Shown: in pieces, positions 51,097 through 61,424 of the stretch
Position numbering within the stretch: the first letter of the stretch is position 1
How the letters are laid out: each line of letters starts with the position of its first letter
Assembly (NCBI RefSeq): GCF_041765605.1
Contig: NZ_CP168900.1
Span: 450,001 to 514,000 of the forward strand
Source of the DNA: Listeria monocytogenes
GTDB lineage: Bacteria > Bacillota > Bacilli > Lactobacillales > Listeriaceae
Length of the DNA stretch: 64,000 nucleotides
Reading direction: 5' to 3'
The notes under the pieces: model-generated
Databases searched by the model: none
What the model saw: only the letters and a program-made list of their open reading frames with translations
What the model was told of the DNA's origin: nothing
Translations under genes and position numbers: made by a program

Positions 51097-52241
51097 TTAG
51101 CTTCACGCTCCCATCTGCTTAGAAGACTTGCTGGTTCAAGGAAAATCGCTGGAGCATCCATCGCTTTAGAATGCTCTGATTGAAAAGTAATGATTTGGAG
51201 CTGTTTATTATCCGTTAAACGAGTCACTTTTTGCATTAACATCGTATCAATACATGGCGTGAACAGAAGGATTTTCTCTCCAGAATGTAAATTACTATCA
51301 AGCGATTCTTGCAGCGTTAAACTATCTACCGGGGCGATTTCTGCAAATGCAGTCGATATATCTTGAAGTCTACTTGTACCTTTCGCCGGAGCAAATTTGC
51401 TCGTTTGATCGCCTAAAAGAGTAACACGAATTTCTCCATTATCTTCGGAGATTTTACGAATAAACGAGTAAGCCGCCCGAAGTGATAATTCAAAATTGGG
51501 ATGGCTCGCTCCGTAAAAAATAACGGATAACCGCGATGTCGCACTATTTTCAAATTCCCGAGTCATCAGTTGGTCGCTTTTAGCAGAAGATTTCCAGTCA
51601 ATAAGGGAAATCCGGTCACCAGAAGAAAATTCGCGTAAACTGTGCAAATTGCTGTTTTTCTTAAGCGTCCAGTAAGCGGCATTGCGTTCATTTTCTGGAG
51701 AAGATTCACTGATTTTTTCTAGCACGTCCGGAAAATAGGTTGGATAAATAGTGAGCGTTTTTTCAGAAGATAATTGGCGCGAACGCTCTAATAAGCCAAA
51801 AGCATCGCTAGTTTCTACATCAACAGGTGGAAATGAATGAATCCCACGAACGCCCACAAATCCAGCCAATGTGACCGTGAAATGCTTTTTAAAAAGCGGA
51901 TAAACCACTTGTTGGCGGGCGCTCACATTGCCAAAACTAGCGGGTATTTTTTGTTGGAATAGCAAATAACCCACCGGATAACGCGATTTTCGAGTGAATG
52001 ATACTTGCATATCAATTAAATCGCCATCATGATAGGTATTTTTTACAAAGCTCCGATTCACTTTCCACGCTTTTAGTGGATAAATCGAGGACAAAAATAA
52101 AAGTAACAGGATAAAACTAAAGAAATAGGTTAAAAACCAGCTAGCTGTATCACCTTGAAATAACGTATAAGTCCAAAGTCCTGCGTAAATAATTAGCATA
52201 ATAATCCACCGAAATGCTAATAGGAGGCGTTTTTTCAACAT
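51093..52241 (-). CDS. DUF58 (vWA-like) membrane protein
   Basis: A 382-aa protein with two N-terminal TM segments (about 8-50) and a cytosolic DUF58 domain carrying SLREFSSGDRISLIDWKSSAK, the family's signature, and the vWA-like C-terminal part. It is always linked to MoxR ATPases, and overlaps the transglutaminase gene by 4 nt. It likely acts as the adaptor between the ATPase and the membrane enzyme. Confidence 0.9.
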   Translation of the reverse strand: MLKKRLLLAFRWIIMLIIYAGLWTYTLFQGDTASWFLTYFFSFILLLLFLSSIYPLKAWKVNRSFVKNTYHDGDLIDMQVSFTRKSRYPVGYLLFQQKIPASFGNVSARQQVVYPLFKKHFTVTLAGFVGVRGIHSFPPVDVETSDAFGLLERSRQLSSEKTLTIYPTYFPDVLEKISESSPENERNAAYWTLKKNSNLHSLREFSSGDRISLIDWKSSAKSDQLMTREFENSATSRLSVIFYGASHPNFELSLRAAYSFIRKISEDNGEIRVTLLGDQTSKFAPAKGTSRLQDISTAFAEIAPVDSLTLQESLDSNLHSGEKILLFTPCIDTMLMQKVTRLTDNKQLQIITFQSEHSKAMDAPAIFLEPASLLSRWEREAK

Positions 52242-52245
52242 TTAG

Positions 52246-53193
52246 CTACCTCTTCTCTACCGGAACGGACGTGTTTTTCAAAATGGAAGCAATAATGGAT
52301 TCGGCTGTTTCCTCATTATAATAAGCTTCAGACTTCAAAATGAGACGGTGAGTGAAAATATACGGTGCTAAATACTGAATATCATCAGGAATCACATAAT
52401 CTCGACCTTCAATAAGCGCAAAAGCTTGAGCGGCCTGCATGAAAGCGAGCGAGCCACGCGGACTAATTCCGAGCGCAACAGAAGGGTGTTTTCGAGTCGC
52501 ATCAACTAGGCGAATAATATAATTTTTTAAAACATCATCAATAAAGACTTGCTTTGCTTTGTTTTTTAGGTCCAGTAATTCGCTGAGTGTCACCACTTGC
52601 TGCGTTTGATCAAGTGGATCTTGGTATTGTTTCAATGTAAGCAGCTGCATTTCTTCTTCGACTGTCGGGTAGCCAATATTAATTTTAAGCAAAAAACGGT
52701 CTAATTGTGCTTCAGGAAGGGCGTACGTTCCTTCATATTCAATCGGATTTTGGGTCGCCATAACGAAAAATGGGTTAGCGAGTTTGCGCGTAATACCATC
52801 CACTGTCACACTATTCTCAGCCATACCTTCAAGTAAAGCAGCTTGAGTTCGAGGCGCAGTACGGTTAATTTCATCCGCAAGAACAATATTTCCCATGACC
52901 GGACCCGGACGGAATTCAAAATCACGTGTTTCGGGATTGAAAATCGAAACACCCGTCACATCTGCGGGAAGTAAATCTGGTGTAAATTGAATTCGTTTAA
53001 AGGAAACACCAATTGTTTTAGAAAGGGTGCGGACCATCATCGTTTTACCAACACCAGGAACATCTTCTAATAATACGTGACCACCCGCAAGTAGGGCAGT
53101 TAAGCTTAATTTAACAACATGTCGTTTACCGACGATTACTTTTTCAACTTCATTAATAATCTCATTTATTTTAATGGATGGCTCTATAGACAT
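52246..53193 (-). CDS. MoxR-family AAA+ ATPase
   Basis: A 315-aa AAA+ protein. Walker A is GVGKT (EDVPGVGKTMMVRTL), Walker B is ADEINRTAPRTQAALLEGM, sensor 1 lies in FFVMATQNPIEYEGTY and the Arg finger in LPEAQLDRFLL. MoxR ATPases act as chaperones for assembly or metal insertion in partner complexes with vWA proteins, here the DUF58 protein 4 nt downstream. GGAGG precedes the ATG. First gene of the operon; it is divergent from the PucR regulator. Confidence 0.94.
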   Translation of the reverse strand: MSIEPSIKINEIINEVEKVIVGKRHVVKLSLTALLAGGHVLLEDVPGVGKTMMVRTLSKTIGVSFKRIQFTPDLLPADVTGVSIFNPETRDFEFRPGPVMGNIVLADEINRTAPRTQAALLEGMAENSVTVDGITRKLANPFFVMATQNPIEYEGTYALPEAQLDRFLLKINIGYPTVEEEMQLLTLKQYQDPLDQTQQVVTLSELLDLKNKAKQVFIDDVLKNYIIRLVDATRKHPSVALGISPRGSLAFMQAAQAFALIEGRDYVIPDDIQYLAPYIFTHRLILKSEAYYNEETAESIIASILKNTSVPVEKR

Positions 53194-53349
53194 AATTTGC
53201 CTCCGTTTCTTATCGTATGTTATTTTGTCAGAATATGTTTATTCATGGTTTAATGCTACTATAATAGGCCTTGAATGTAAAAGATTTAACGTGGCATGGA
53301 CTTTTTCTAGGAGATTGTTTACACTTAGAATAACTGGAGGTGGCGAACT

Positions 53350-54945
53350 TTGAGCGTAAAATTGGCAGATTTAATGAAATTACCATCTTTAAAAGAAGCG
53401 AAAGTAGTCTCTGGAAAATCTGGATTATCTAAACTAGTTTCGTCTATTTCTGTTTTAGAATACACAGAAGTAGCTTTATTGGAAGATGATTTATTTGATA
53501 ATGATGAATTTTATGGCAGTGAAATTGTTGTATCTGCTTTTGTGAATATTCGTGACGATGTCGAGGCGCAGTGCCGGACAATTGAGCGATTACATAAAGT
53601 CGGCGAAGTTGCTTTAATTCTTTACTACGTGGGGATTTTTGTTCCGAAAATTGACCAAAAGCTGATTGATTTTGCAAATGAACTTGATTTTACCATTATT
53701 GTTATGCCAGAAAACGAGATGTCACTTAGATATAGCGAAGTGATTTATGAAGTAGTTGAAGCGATTGTGAAGCAAGAAATGACAGATACTAACTTTGTAA
53801 CCGAGTCATTAGAACAGATTTCGAGTGTGCGACCGCCGCAACGAAATATTGATACGACGCTGAAAATTTTGTCTGATAGGACGCATACTTCGCTCGTCTT
53901 AACGGATAATTCTTTCCAAGTAATTAATTCTATCACTTGGCCACGAACGCGCCACTGGGATTTTGAACGGGTAATTGAAGCGTCCAAACAAATGGGTGAA
54001 CATGAGCTCGTACAACTCCATTTGGATGAACGTGATTTTTATACGGCCAGAAAACCGATTTTTCAAGACGGTATGCAGGCGATGCACTTGTTTATGATGA
54101 AAGAAAAAGGCGCATTAACGGCCGATGTAGCCATGCAAGTTACCGAAGTAGTCCAAGTATTTATGAATTTATGGGGCAGAAACTATGTCGAAATTAGCAC
54201 GGCTGAACTGATGAAAGCCATTTTAAATGATGAAAGTGTTAAAATGCGGCGACTTGGTAAGATTTTAAATGTGGATGTTTCTTCTATTAAATGGATGTGG
54301 CTTGTAAAAACCGAAGAAATTCGCGACAATGAGCAAGTTTTAGCTGAACTGAAAAGTTTTGTAGCTAGTCATTTCCAAGTTTCTTTAATTGATTTATTTG
54401 AAGATAATATCGTTGTTTTACTTGATAATTCAGTGGCGCAGCGGGACCGGACGCATACTGCAAATGAGTTTGCGCTGATGATGAAAGAACATGGGATAGA
54501 CTTGAAAATTACTGTTTGCCAAGGAATGGAGCAAACGTCAGATGTGCAAAGCGCTTATTCGCTCGTTAATGAATATAAAAATGCGGCAAATGCGATTTAT
54601 GCAAACAAGTCCATTTATTCTCTTCAAGAAATTGATTTTGCGGCAAAATGTGTGGAAATAGTAGATCGGGGAGAGTTAGCGATTGCAGAACAAATGAGAC
54701 CACTAAAGTCTTTAGAGGATAATGATGAATTAATTGAAACACTGTCTGTATTTTTATTGGAAGGTGAATCCAATTATAATCAAGCGGCTGAATTACTATT
54801 CCTGCATAAAAACACGATTAAATATCGAATACAACGGATAAATGAGTTGTTGCAATACCCAGCGACAAAAATCCCAGAGTCTTACAATCTCTATTTAGCA
54901 GTGGCGATTCGACGGATTCTTGGTGGAAATAACAATAATAAATAA
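53350..54945 (+). CDS. PucR-family transcriptional regulator
   Basis: A 531-aa regulator. N-terminal PucR purine-catabolism sensor domain (about 8-125), middle GGDEF-like/CdaR region, and C-terminal PucR HTH (NQAAELLFLHKNTIKYRIQRINELL). PucR proteins control uptake and breakdown of purines, allantoin or hydantoins. The permease, DUF917 and hydantoinase genes directly downstream fit this. The start is TTG 53350 behind GGAGGTGG. A terminator separates it from the permease operon. Confidence 0.88.
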   Translation: MSVKLADLMKLPSLKEAKVVSGKSGLSKLVSSISVLEYTEVALLEDDLFDNDEFYGSEIVVSAFVNIRDDVEAQCRTIERLHKVGEVALILYYVGIFVPKIDQKLIDFANELDFTIIVMPENEMSLRYSEVIYEVVEAIVKQEMTDTNFVTESLEQISSVRPPQRNIDTTLKILSDRTHTSLVLTDNSFQVINSITWPRTRHWDFERVIEASKQMGEHELVQLHLDERDFYTARKPIFQDGMQAMHLFMMKEKGALTADVAMQVTEVVQVFMNLWGRNYVEISTAELMKAILNDESVKMRRLGKILNVDVSSIKWMWLVKTEEIRDNEQVLAELKSFVASHFQVSLIDLFEDNIVVLLDNSVAQRDRTHTANEFALMMKEHGIDLKITVCQGMEQTSDVQSAYSLVNEYKNAANAIYANKSIYSLQEIDFAAKCVEIVDRGELAIAEQMRPLKSLEDNDELIETLSVFLLEGESNYNQAAELLFLHKNTIKYRIQRINELLQYPATKIPESYNLYLAVAIRRILGGNNNNK

Positions 54946-54994
54946 AAATAGTGCATTTTTTGTCCAAAGTGACAAAGATTGCGCTATTTTTTTT
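54944..54994 (+). terminator. Terminator after the PucR regulator gene
   Basis: AAAATAGTGCA pairs with TGCGCTATTTT (one G-T pair), with an inner TTTGTC/GACAAA stem, followed by a T run. Confidence 0.75.
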
Positions 54995-55079
54995 CAATTC
55001 TGATAAATACAAATGATAGCTAGTTCTTATATAATTAGTCATTAATATAACAAATTCAAGAAAAAAGGGGCGGAACATA

Positions 55080-56363
55080 ATGACAGAGAAGAAATCAGTG
55101 GAGCAAACGCAATCCTGGCAGAGTTTAGCATTTGTATGGACCGGAGCAATGATTTGTGTACCGAGTCTACTAGTTGGAGGAACCTTAATTTCAGGTATGC
55201 CTTTATGGGAAGCAATTTTAATAGCACTTTTAGGATACGGCGTTATTGTCTTATTTATGATATATCAAGGAATTCAAAGTAGCGATTTAGGCATTCCAGC
55301 AGTTAGTGTAGCTTCACAGGTTTTTGGCGAACAAGGATCGAAAAAAATTATATCTATTCTTTTAGCAATTGCTTGTCTAGGATGGTTTGGTATTCAAGCC
55401 AATGTATGTGGCGCAGCATTTTCACAGTTTCTAGGTATTTATGGAATTAATCTTCCAGTGCCGGTTTCTTCCTTGATTTGGGGAGTTATCATGTTACTTT
55501 CAGCTATTTATGGTATTCGTATTTTGAGTATTTTAAATTATATAGCAGTTCCAGTTTTACTATTTGTATGTATTTACGGACTTGTTGTTTCTTTAAACGA
55601 TGGCGGACTAGCTATTGTGGAAAACTATAAACCAGCAGGAAGTATGTCGTTTATGACAGGACTAGCAATTACAATTGGCTCATTTGCATTAGGGGCAGTA
55701 ATTGCAGGAGACTATTCTCAATATACAAAATCGCGTAAAGACGTTGTAAAAGCAGCTATTGTCGGGATTTTGCCATCAGGTGTGCTTATGATTACGGTTG
55801 GAGCGGTACTTGCACTTACAGCTGGTACAGCAGATATTTCTGTCGTGTTTACAAATTTAGGATTACCAGTTCTTGGTATTATCGGCTTGATACTTGCTGC
55901 ATGGACAACAAACGCAGTAAATGCCTTTTCTGGAGGTATTGCGATTATCAATGTATTTAACATCTCTGAAAAATATCACAAAGTAGCAGTTGCAGTTGCA
56001 GGCGGACTTGGAACAATACTCGCGGTTATCGGAATTTTAAACCACTTTGTTCCAATTATGTCCGTACTTTCAGCAATGGTGCCACCCGTTGCAGGAGTAA
56101 TGATTGCTTCTTACTGGATTGTCCAAAAAGGCGACAAATCCAAATGGGCACCAGTATCAGGTGTCAACTGGCTTGGTGTAAGTTCTTGGCTAGTTGGTGC
56201 AGTAATTGCGGGGATTCCAGTCATTTTGACATTTTTCCCGGAGCTACCACAATTACCAAATCAACCACTTATCGGTATTATCTTGTCGCTGGCTGTTTAC
56301 TTGATCGGAGCGAAAGTGCTGAGCGGGAAAACCAACAATGTAGAAAACTTGGAGGGAAAATAA
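55080..56363 (+). CDS. Cytosine/purine permease (NCS1, CodB-like)
   Basis: A 427-aa membrane protein with twelve TM segments of the NCS1 family. Features include FVWTGAMICVPSLLVGG in TM1 and a central GDYSQYTKSRKD. It should import a nucleobase, hydantoin or related ring compound with Na+ or H+. It is followed with zero spacing by the DUF917 gene (TAA then ATG), so the three genes form one operon for uptake and ring opening of the same compound. Confidence 0.9.
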   Translation: MTEKKSVEQTQSWQSLAFVWTGAMICVPSLLVGGTLISGMPLWEAILIALLGYGVIVLFMIYQGIQSSDLGIPAVSVASQVFGEQGSKKIISILLAIACLGWFGIQANVCGAAFSQFLGIYGINLPVPVSSLIWGVIMLLSAIYGIRILSILNYIAVPVLLFVCIYGLVVSLNDGGLAIVENYKPAGSMSFMTGLAITIGSFALGAVIAGDYSQYTKSRKDVVKAAIVGILPSGVLMITVGAVLALTAGTADISVVFTNLGLPVLGIIGLILAAWTTNAVNAFSGGIAIINVFNISEKYHKVAVAVAGGLGTILAVIGILNHFVPIMSVLSAMVPPVAGVMIASYWIVQKGDKSKWAPVSGVNWLGVSSWLVGAVIAGIPVILTFFPELPQLPNQPLIGIILSLAVYLIGAKVLSGKTNNVENLEGK

Positions 56364-57464
56364 ATGCGTTATTTAGATGAACAAGCTATTGAAAATATCG
56401 CGATCGGTGCTGCGTTTCTTGGCACTGGTGGCGGAGGAGATCCATATATAGGCAAGATGATGGCATTAACTGCAATTAAAAAACATGGACCAATTAAACT
56501 GTTATCCCCAGACGAAATTGCGGACGATGATTATTTCATTCCAGCCGCGATGATGGGGGCACCATCTGTACTCATTGAAAAATTTCCTAAAGGCGATGAA
56601 TTCGTTCGTGTATTTGAAAAATTAGGTAGATATGTAGGGAAAGAAGTAAAAGGAACATTTCCAATGGAAGCTGGTGGAGTAAACTCAATGATCCCAATCG
56701 TTGTGGCAGCTCAACTAGGCTTGCCAATGGTGGACTGCGACGGCATGGGCCGAGCTTTTCCAGAACTACAAATGGTGACGTTCCATCTAGACGGGATTTC
56801 CGCAACACCAATGGCTATCACCGATGAAAAAGGCAATATTGGTATTATGGAAACGATTGATAATAAATGGACCGAACGACTTGCACGTGTGACAACGGTC
56901 GAAATGGGTGCGAGTTCTCTTGTGAGCCTGTATCCGTGTAACGGTGCGCAAATTAAGCAAAGTAGTATTAAAAATATCGTGACACTATCTGAAGAAATCG
57001 GTAAAGTAATCCGCGAAACTTCGATGGACGAAGCAGAAAAACTACAAAAATTATTAGATGTAACGCACGGTTATCATTTATTCGAAGGGAAAATTACCGA
57101 TGTTGTTCGGGAAACGCGCGCAGGCTTCAACTTTGGTCGTGTGAAAATCGACGGGCTAAACAAAGACACGGATAGCGAAGTCATTGTTCATTTCCAAAAC
57201 GAAAACCTTGTTGCGGAGAAAAATGGCGAACCGATAGCAATTACACCAGATTTAATTTGTATGGTAGACCTTGAAACGCTGATGCCGGTAACGACGGAAG
57301 CGCTCAAATATGGAAAACGTGTCCGCGTGATGGCACTACCAGCTGATGATGCTTGGAGAACGGACAAAGGTATCGAAACAGTTGGGCCGCGCTATTTCGG
57401 CTACGATGTCGATTTTGAACCACTAGAAGAACTTGTCAAAAAGGAGGAACGCCGTCATGTATAA
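56364..57464 (+). CDS. DUF917 family protein
   Basis: A 366-aa protein of the DUF917 family, with GTGGGGDPYIGKMM at the N-terminus and a conserved MEAGGVNSMIP and DGMGRAFPE. The family is nearly always encoded next to hydantoinase/oxoprolinase proteins and probably is a partner subunit. It overlaps the hydantoinase start by 8 nt and begins directly after the permease stop. Confidence 0.9.
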   Translation: MRYLDEQAIENIAIGAAFLGTGGGGDPYIGKMMALTAIKKHGPIKLLSPDEIADDDYFIPAAMMGAPSVLIEKFPKGDEFVRVFEKLGRYVGKEVKGTFPMEAGGVNSMIPIVVAAQLGLPMVDCDGMGRAFPELQMVTFHLDGISATPMAITDEKGNIGIMETIDNKWTERLARVTTVEMGASSLVSLYPCNGAQIKQSSIKNIVTLSEEIGKVIRETSMDEAEKLQKLLDVTHGYHLFEGKITDVVRETRAGFNFGRVKIDGLNKDTDSEVIVHFQNENLVAEKNGEPIAITPDLICMVDLETLMPVTTEALKYGKRVRVMALPADDAWRTDKGIETVGPRYFGYDVDFEPLEELVKKEERRHV

Positions 57465-59007
57465 AATTGGAATTGACGTTGGTGGTACAAACACCGATGC
57501 CGTTATTTTAGATGAAAATCAACAACTCATTCATAGTGTAAAAATGCCAACGAGTGAAGATATTGAAACGGGAATTACTGAGTCACTTCATCGCGTATTG
57601 AGCGAGACGGGAATTGATCGCTCGAAAGTAACGCACGCCATGCTTGGAACAACGCAGTGTACAAACGCGATTGTGGAACGTAAAAAATTAGCAAAAGTAG
57701 GCGTTCTTCGTTTAGGCTATCCTGCAACAGCATCCGTTTTACCATATACAGCTTGGCCGGAAGACATGGTTGGCTTTTTATCTGGAAAATATAAATTAAC
57801 TGGTGGCGGCTATGAGTATGATGGTCAGGTGCTATCAGAAATCAACGAAGCAGAAATCCGTGAAACCTTAGCTAGTTGGAAAGGTGAAGTGGAATCCGTC
57901 GCAGTTGTTGGCGTCTTTTCTTCCTTGAAAAACGATCAGGAATTAGCTGTTCAAAAAATAATTGAAGAAGAACTTGGTGCGGATATTCCAGTTTCGATTT
58001 CCTCTTCCGTAGGTTCTGTTGGACTGATTGAACGCGAAAATGCGACGATTTTAAACGCAGCCCTTTTCAAAGTTATTGCGGCAACGAGTGATGGTTTTGA
58101 AAAAGCACTAGAACAAGAAGGAATTGAGCACGCTGAAATCTATCTTTGCCAAAACGACGGGACTTTAATGTCACTAAATTATGCAAGACAATTCCCGATT
58201 TTGACGATTGCTTGTGGACCAACGAACAGTATCCGCGGCGCATCCTACTTGGCGGGACTTAAAGACGCGATGGTTCTCGATGTTGGTGGCACGACTTCTG
58301 ATATTGGAGTGCTGACGGATGGTTTCCCTAGGGAGTCCTCGCTTGCGGTTGATGTTGGCGGAGTGCGTACGAACTTTAGAATGCCAGATATTATTTCCAT
58401 CGGGCTTGGTGGAGGAAGTATCGTTCGCGAAAAAGATGGCGACATAACAATCGGACCAGATAGCGTTGGTTACCGTATTTCCGAAGAAGCACTAGTTTTC
58501 GGTGGTAAAACGATGACCACTACCGACATCGCGGTTCGTCTAGGGATGGCTGAAATCGGTAACCCTGAATTAGTCGCACATATCCCAACCGATTTTGCCG
58601 AAAAAGCCTATAAAAAAATCGCTGACATGACCGAAGATGCGATTGATAAAATGAAAACCAGTTCGGGGAGTGTAAGCCTGGTGCTTGTTGGCGGTGGTAG
58701 CGTGATTATTCCAGACGAAATCTCTGGTGTCGCACAAATTTTCCGCGACAAAAACGGCCCAGTCGCCAACGCAATCGGCGCATCCATTTCCCAAATCAGC
58801 GGACAATACGAACAAATCTACATCTATTCTCAAATCGAGCGGGAAGAAGCGCTCCAAGATGCCGATCAAAAAGCAAGAGAACAAGCAACTCTAGCCGGCG
58901 CAGTGACTGACTCGATTGAAGTGGTGGAAGTGGAAGAAATCCCATTGGCGTATCATCCGGGTAATGCAACCAGATTGCGCGTGAAAGTTGTGGGGAATTT
59001 GGTTTAA
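57457..59007 (+). CDS. Hydantoinase/oxoprolinase (HyuA) family protein
   Basis: A 516-aa protein with the ASKHA ATPase fold of HyuA: IGIDVGGTNTDAVIL (phosphate 1), LGTTQCTNAIVERK, LDVGGTTSDIGVL (phosphate 2) and SIGLGGGSIVR. The family opens five-membered cyclic amides such as hydantoins or 5-oxoproline with ATP. ATG 57457 with AAGGAGG 9 nt upstream is preferred to the 57433 frame opening. It is last in the permease-DUF917-HyuA operon. The exact ring compound is unknown. Confidence 0.9.
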   Translation: MYKIGIDVGGTNTDAVILDENQQLIHSVKMPTSEDIETGITESLHRVLSETGIDRSKVTHAMLGTTQCTNAIVERKKLAKVGVLRLGYPATASVLPYTAWPEDMVGFLSGKYKLTGGGYEYDGQVLSEINEAEIRETLASWKGEVESVAVVGVFSSLKNDQELAVQKIIEEELGADIPVSISSSVGSVGLIERENATILNAALFKVIAATSDGFEKALEQEGIEHAEIYLCQNDGTLMSLNYARQFPILTIACGPTNSIRGASYLAGLKDAMVLDVGGTTSDIGVLTDGFPRESSLAVDVGGVRTNFRMPDIISIGLGGGSIVREKDGDITIGPDSVGYRISEEALVFGGKTMTTTDIAVRLGMAEIGNPELVAHIPTDFAEKAYKKIADMTEDAIDKMKTSSGSVSLVLVGGGSVIIPDEISGVAQIFRDKNGPVANAIGASISQISGQYEQIYIYSQIEREEALQDADQKAREQATLAGAVTDSIEVVEVEEIPLAYHPGNATRLRVKVVGNLV

Positions 59008-59038
59008 GAAGAGTAAATAGTGGAGCATTGCTGACTTC

Positions 59039-59085
59039 AGACTGGAAACAAAGTAAGAAATTACTTTGCTTCCAGTCTGTTTTTG
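59039..59085 (+). terminator. Terminator of the hydantoinase operon
   Basis: AGACTGGAAACAAAGTAA pairs with TTACTTTGCTTCCAGTCT (one mismatch, 4-nt loop), followed by GTTTTT. Confidence 0.9.
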
Positions 59086-59232
59086 TATAACGTAATCCCA
59101 TATGTATAAAATTATGTATATTGACACAATTTGTGTTATTTTAGACATGGATTTAAATAAATCAATTCTTATACTAATTATCTAGAAAAACAACCCAAAC
59201 GCTAACTAAAAATATTCTAGTAGGGTAAATAA

Positions 59233-59612
59233 ATGAATAAAGGAACCGAACAAAAGCTTGCCGCGCGTCATTCACTTCTAAATCAATTGAAATATTACCG
59301 TTTATTCCGTATTTTTCACATGACTTTTTTGGATTGGGTAGTAGTCCGAAAGATGTTATTATAGATAAAGCATATGTGCCTGATTAGCGCGCAATAACCA
59401 GGTGAAGTATCAAAATCATGAATATCTCACTCGAAACGAATGGCTGAATTTATTTGAATAGAATCAATTACAATTGGTGGAAGAGCTAGAGGGAACCCCA
59501 GAAGTGGATTTTGAACTGGAAAAGAAACAATTAGTAACAAGAGCCAATGGAGCGGATACGATGACTTAGAGGAACATCTTATTGCAGTTACATGGATTTT
59601 ACATAAAAAGTA
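59233..59612 (+). pseudogene. Decayed gene of unknown function
   Basis: An ATG at 59233 opens a frame (NKGTEQKLAARHSLLNQLKY) that soon shifts. A second frame reads HDFFGLGSSPKDVIIDKAY, the third segment reads LVEELEGTPEVDFELEKKQL after an in-frame stop, and the end continues in another frame as DDLEEHLIAVTWILHKK. At least two frameshifts and two stops break what looks like one protein of about 125 residues. The family is unknown. It fills most of the 627-bp gap between hydantoinase and the Mga-like gene. Confidence 0.5.
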
Positions 59613-59634
59613 ACATTCAAAGGAAGTGTTTTTA

Positions 59635-61173
59635 ATGAGAGAATATTTAGATTCAAAAAGCCAAAAAAAGGTAGCGCTTCTTGAGAAGATTTTTTATGCG
59701 GAAAATCATACATGTACACAAGAGGAACTATTAAATGAGTTGAACATTACGTATCCAACCCTCATTTCTACGATTAAAACAATTAATTTTGATATTGAAC
59801 GATTTGGATATAAAGAGTTTTCGATTGTTCACTCCGCGCCAAATTTGTCCTATACCTTAAAAATATCGGATAATTGTAGTATTCAACTCATTATCAACGC
59901 CTATATTAGAGAGTCACCCAAATTTCAAATTCTCGAAACTTTGTTGCTGTCTTCCTTCCCTAATCTACAAGCATTGGCAAAAAAAGTACATGTTTCTTAT
60001 TCTGGGATAAAGAAAGAAATAAAGGAATTGAATGAAGAGCTAAGTGAACGGAATTTATATATTTCTACAGGAAATCAGGTAGAAATAACGGGGGATGAAT
60101 TTTCATTAAGAATATTCTATGCCTTCCTTTTTTTAGTCGCATATAGCGGGGATCGTTGGCCATTTTCTTTTGTTCGATATGATGAAATCACCGACTTATT
60201 AGAGAGTTGCCCAAAAGAAATTTATAGAGCAGACTCGATAGATAAGGCGATGATGATTCACTATTATGTCGCTATGCATTTATTAAGAGATAGAATGAAT
60301 TGTCATATAGACACAACTAGGCAGTTTAAAGTGGCCCTATATAAGGCTTGCACCGAGGAGTCTAAGAAATCAGAGAGTGCGTTCATTAAAAAGGTAGCGA
60401 AACAACTTCCTAATAGGAACTATAAAGAAATGACCTACACGACGCAAATCATACTGAGTACCATTGTTGCTTTCGGCAGTTATTCTTCCATTGAAAAAAT
60501 GCCTTCCTTTTTCTACATGGATGAACAGTTAGAAGAAATGGGCTTCATGAAACTAGTTGATTTTGCCAGTGAACGAGTAAATGATAATCTCTCTATTCCG
60601 TTTTCAGAGAAAGAGATGGAATTGCTCCGTTACTCCTTTGCGAGTATAAATTATAGATATTTCTTACTTGATAATTTAATCAATAAGTTCAATAATATTG
60701 TGCCAGGGTATACAGATCTTGATCGAAATATAAGAAAAATCCATAAAGTGAATCACCTAGAACCATTGATTAGTCAATTAGTAAATTTAAAAGAAATGGA
60801 TCCATTAAAACCGTTTGAAGAAAGACTTGCTTCAGATTATCTGATCATTTTGGATAAGCGGATTGATTTTTCTATACACACCTTGCCTATTAAAGTAACT
60901 ATTTTATCAACTATATCTAATGAAACAGCCGTATTTGATTTTATGAGATATTTTTCTAGCTACTACAATCTGGAAATAATTAATCAAGTCGATCCGGTGG
61001 TGGATTTATATATAAGTGATTTTTCCGTATCTCCAGAAGTGTTGACATCTTTACGTATCAATCAACCAATAGTCTATGTAAATACTAGATGGCTAGAATC
61101 TGATTATGTCAAAATTAATGATAATCTAGCGAAAATAGCGAGAAAAAAATTTATTGCTAATAAAAAAGATTAG
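59635..61173 (+). CDS. Mga-like transcriptional regulator
   Basis: A 512-aa protein with two N-terminal HTH domains (CTQEELLNELNITYPTLISTIK; LQALAKKVHVSYSGIKKEIK) and a PRD-like central region, ending in a possible IIB-like domain (VTILSTISNETAVFDF). This is the architecture of Mga/AtxA virulence regulators. ATG 59635 with AAAGGAAG 8 nt upstream is preferred to the GTG at 59626. It lies directly upstream of two surface-protein genes, its likely targets. Confidence 0.8.
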   Translation: MREYLDSKSQKKVALLEKIFYAENHTCTQEELLNELNITYPTLISTIKTINFDIERFGYKEFSIVHSAPNLSYTLKISDNCSIQLIINAYIRESPKFQILETLLLSSFPNLQALAKKVHVSYSGIKKEIKELNEELSERNLYISTGNQVEITGDEFSLRIFYAFLFLVAYSGDRWPFSFVRYDEITDLLESCPKEIYRADSIDKAMMIHYYVAMHLLRDRMNCHIDTTRQFKVALYKACTEESKKSESAFIKKVAKQLPNRNYKEMTYTTQIILSTIVAFGSYSSIEKMPSFFYMDEQLEEMGFMKLVDFASERVNDNLSIPFSEKEMELLRYSFASINYRYFLLDNLINKFNNIVPGYTDLDRNIRKIHKVNHLEPLISQLVNLKEMDPLKPFEERLASDYLIILDKRIDFSIHTLPIKVTILSTISNETAVFDFMRYFSSYYNLEIINQVDPVVDLYISDFSVSPEVLTSLRINQPIVYVNTRWLESDYVKINDNLAKIARKKFIANKKD

Positions 61174-61230
61174 GGAAATACTTGTTGGAATTTATATGGA
61201 ACGCGTTTAAATGGAAAACTAAAGTCTTGT

Positions 61231-61260
61231 CCGAGTAATGATAGTTACTCGGATTTTTTT
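61231..61260 (+). terminator. Terminator of the Mga-like gene
   Basis: CCGAGTAA pairs with TTACTCGG (8 bp, 6-nt loop), followed by ATTTTTTT. The remaining sequence up to 61424 is AT-rich and presumably holds the promoter of the surface-protein gene. Confidence 0.88.
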
Positions 61261-61424
61261 AATTGTGTCGTACTAATAGTAAAAAGCAAACACAACTAAT
61301 AAGCTATAAAATTTTAAGAAGTTAAAATTTTATAGCCAGAGGTGCTCTCTTACTCCTCTATAATAAAATAGCAGCTAGAGGCTTAGGCATCTAGAAATTA
61401 ATTACCGAAGAAGGAGGGGAGCTG

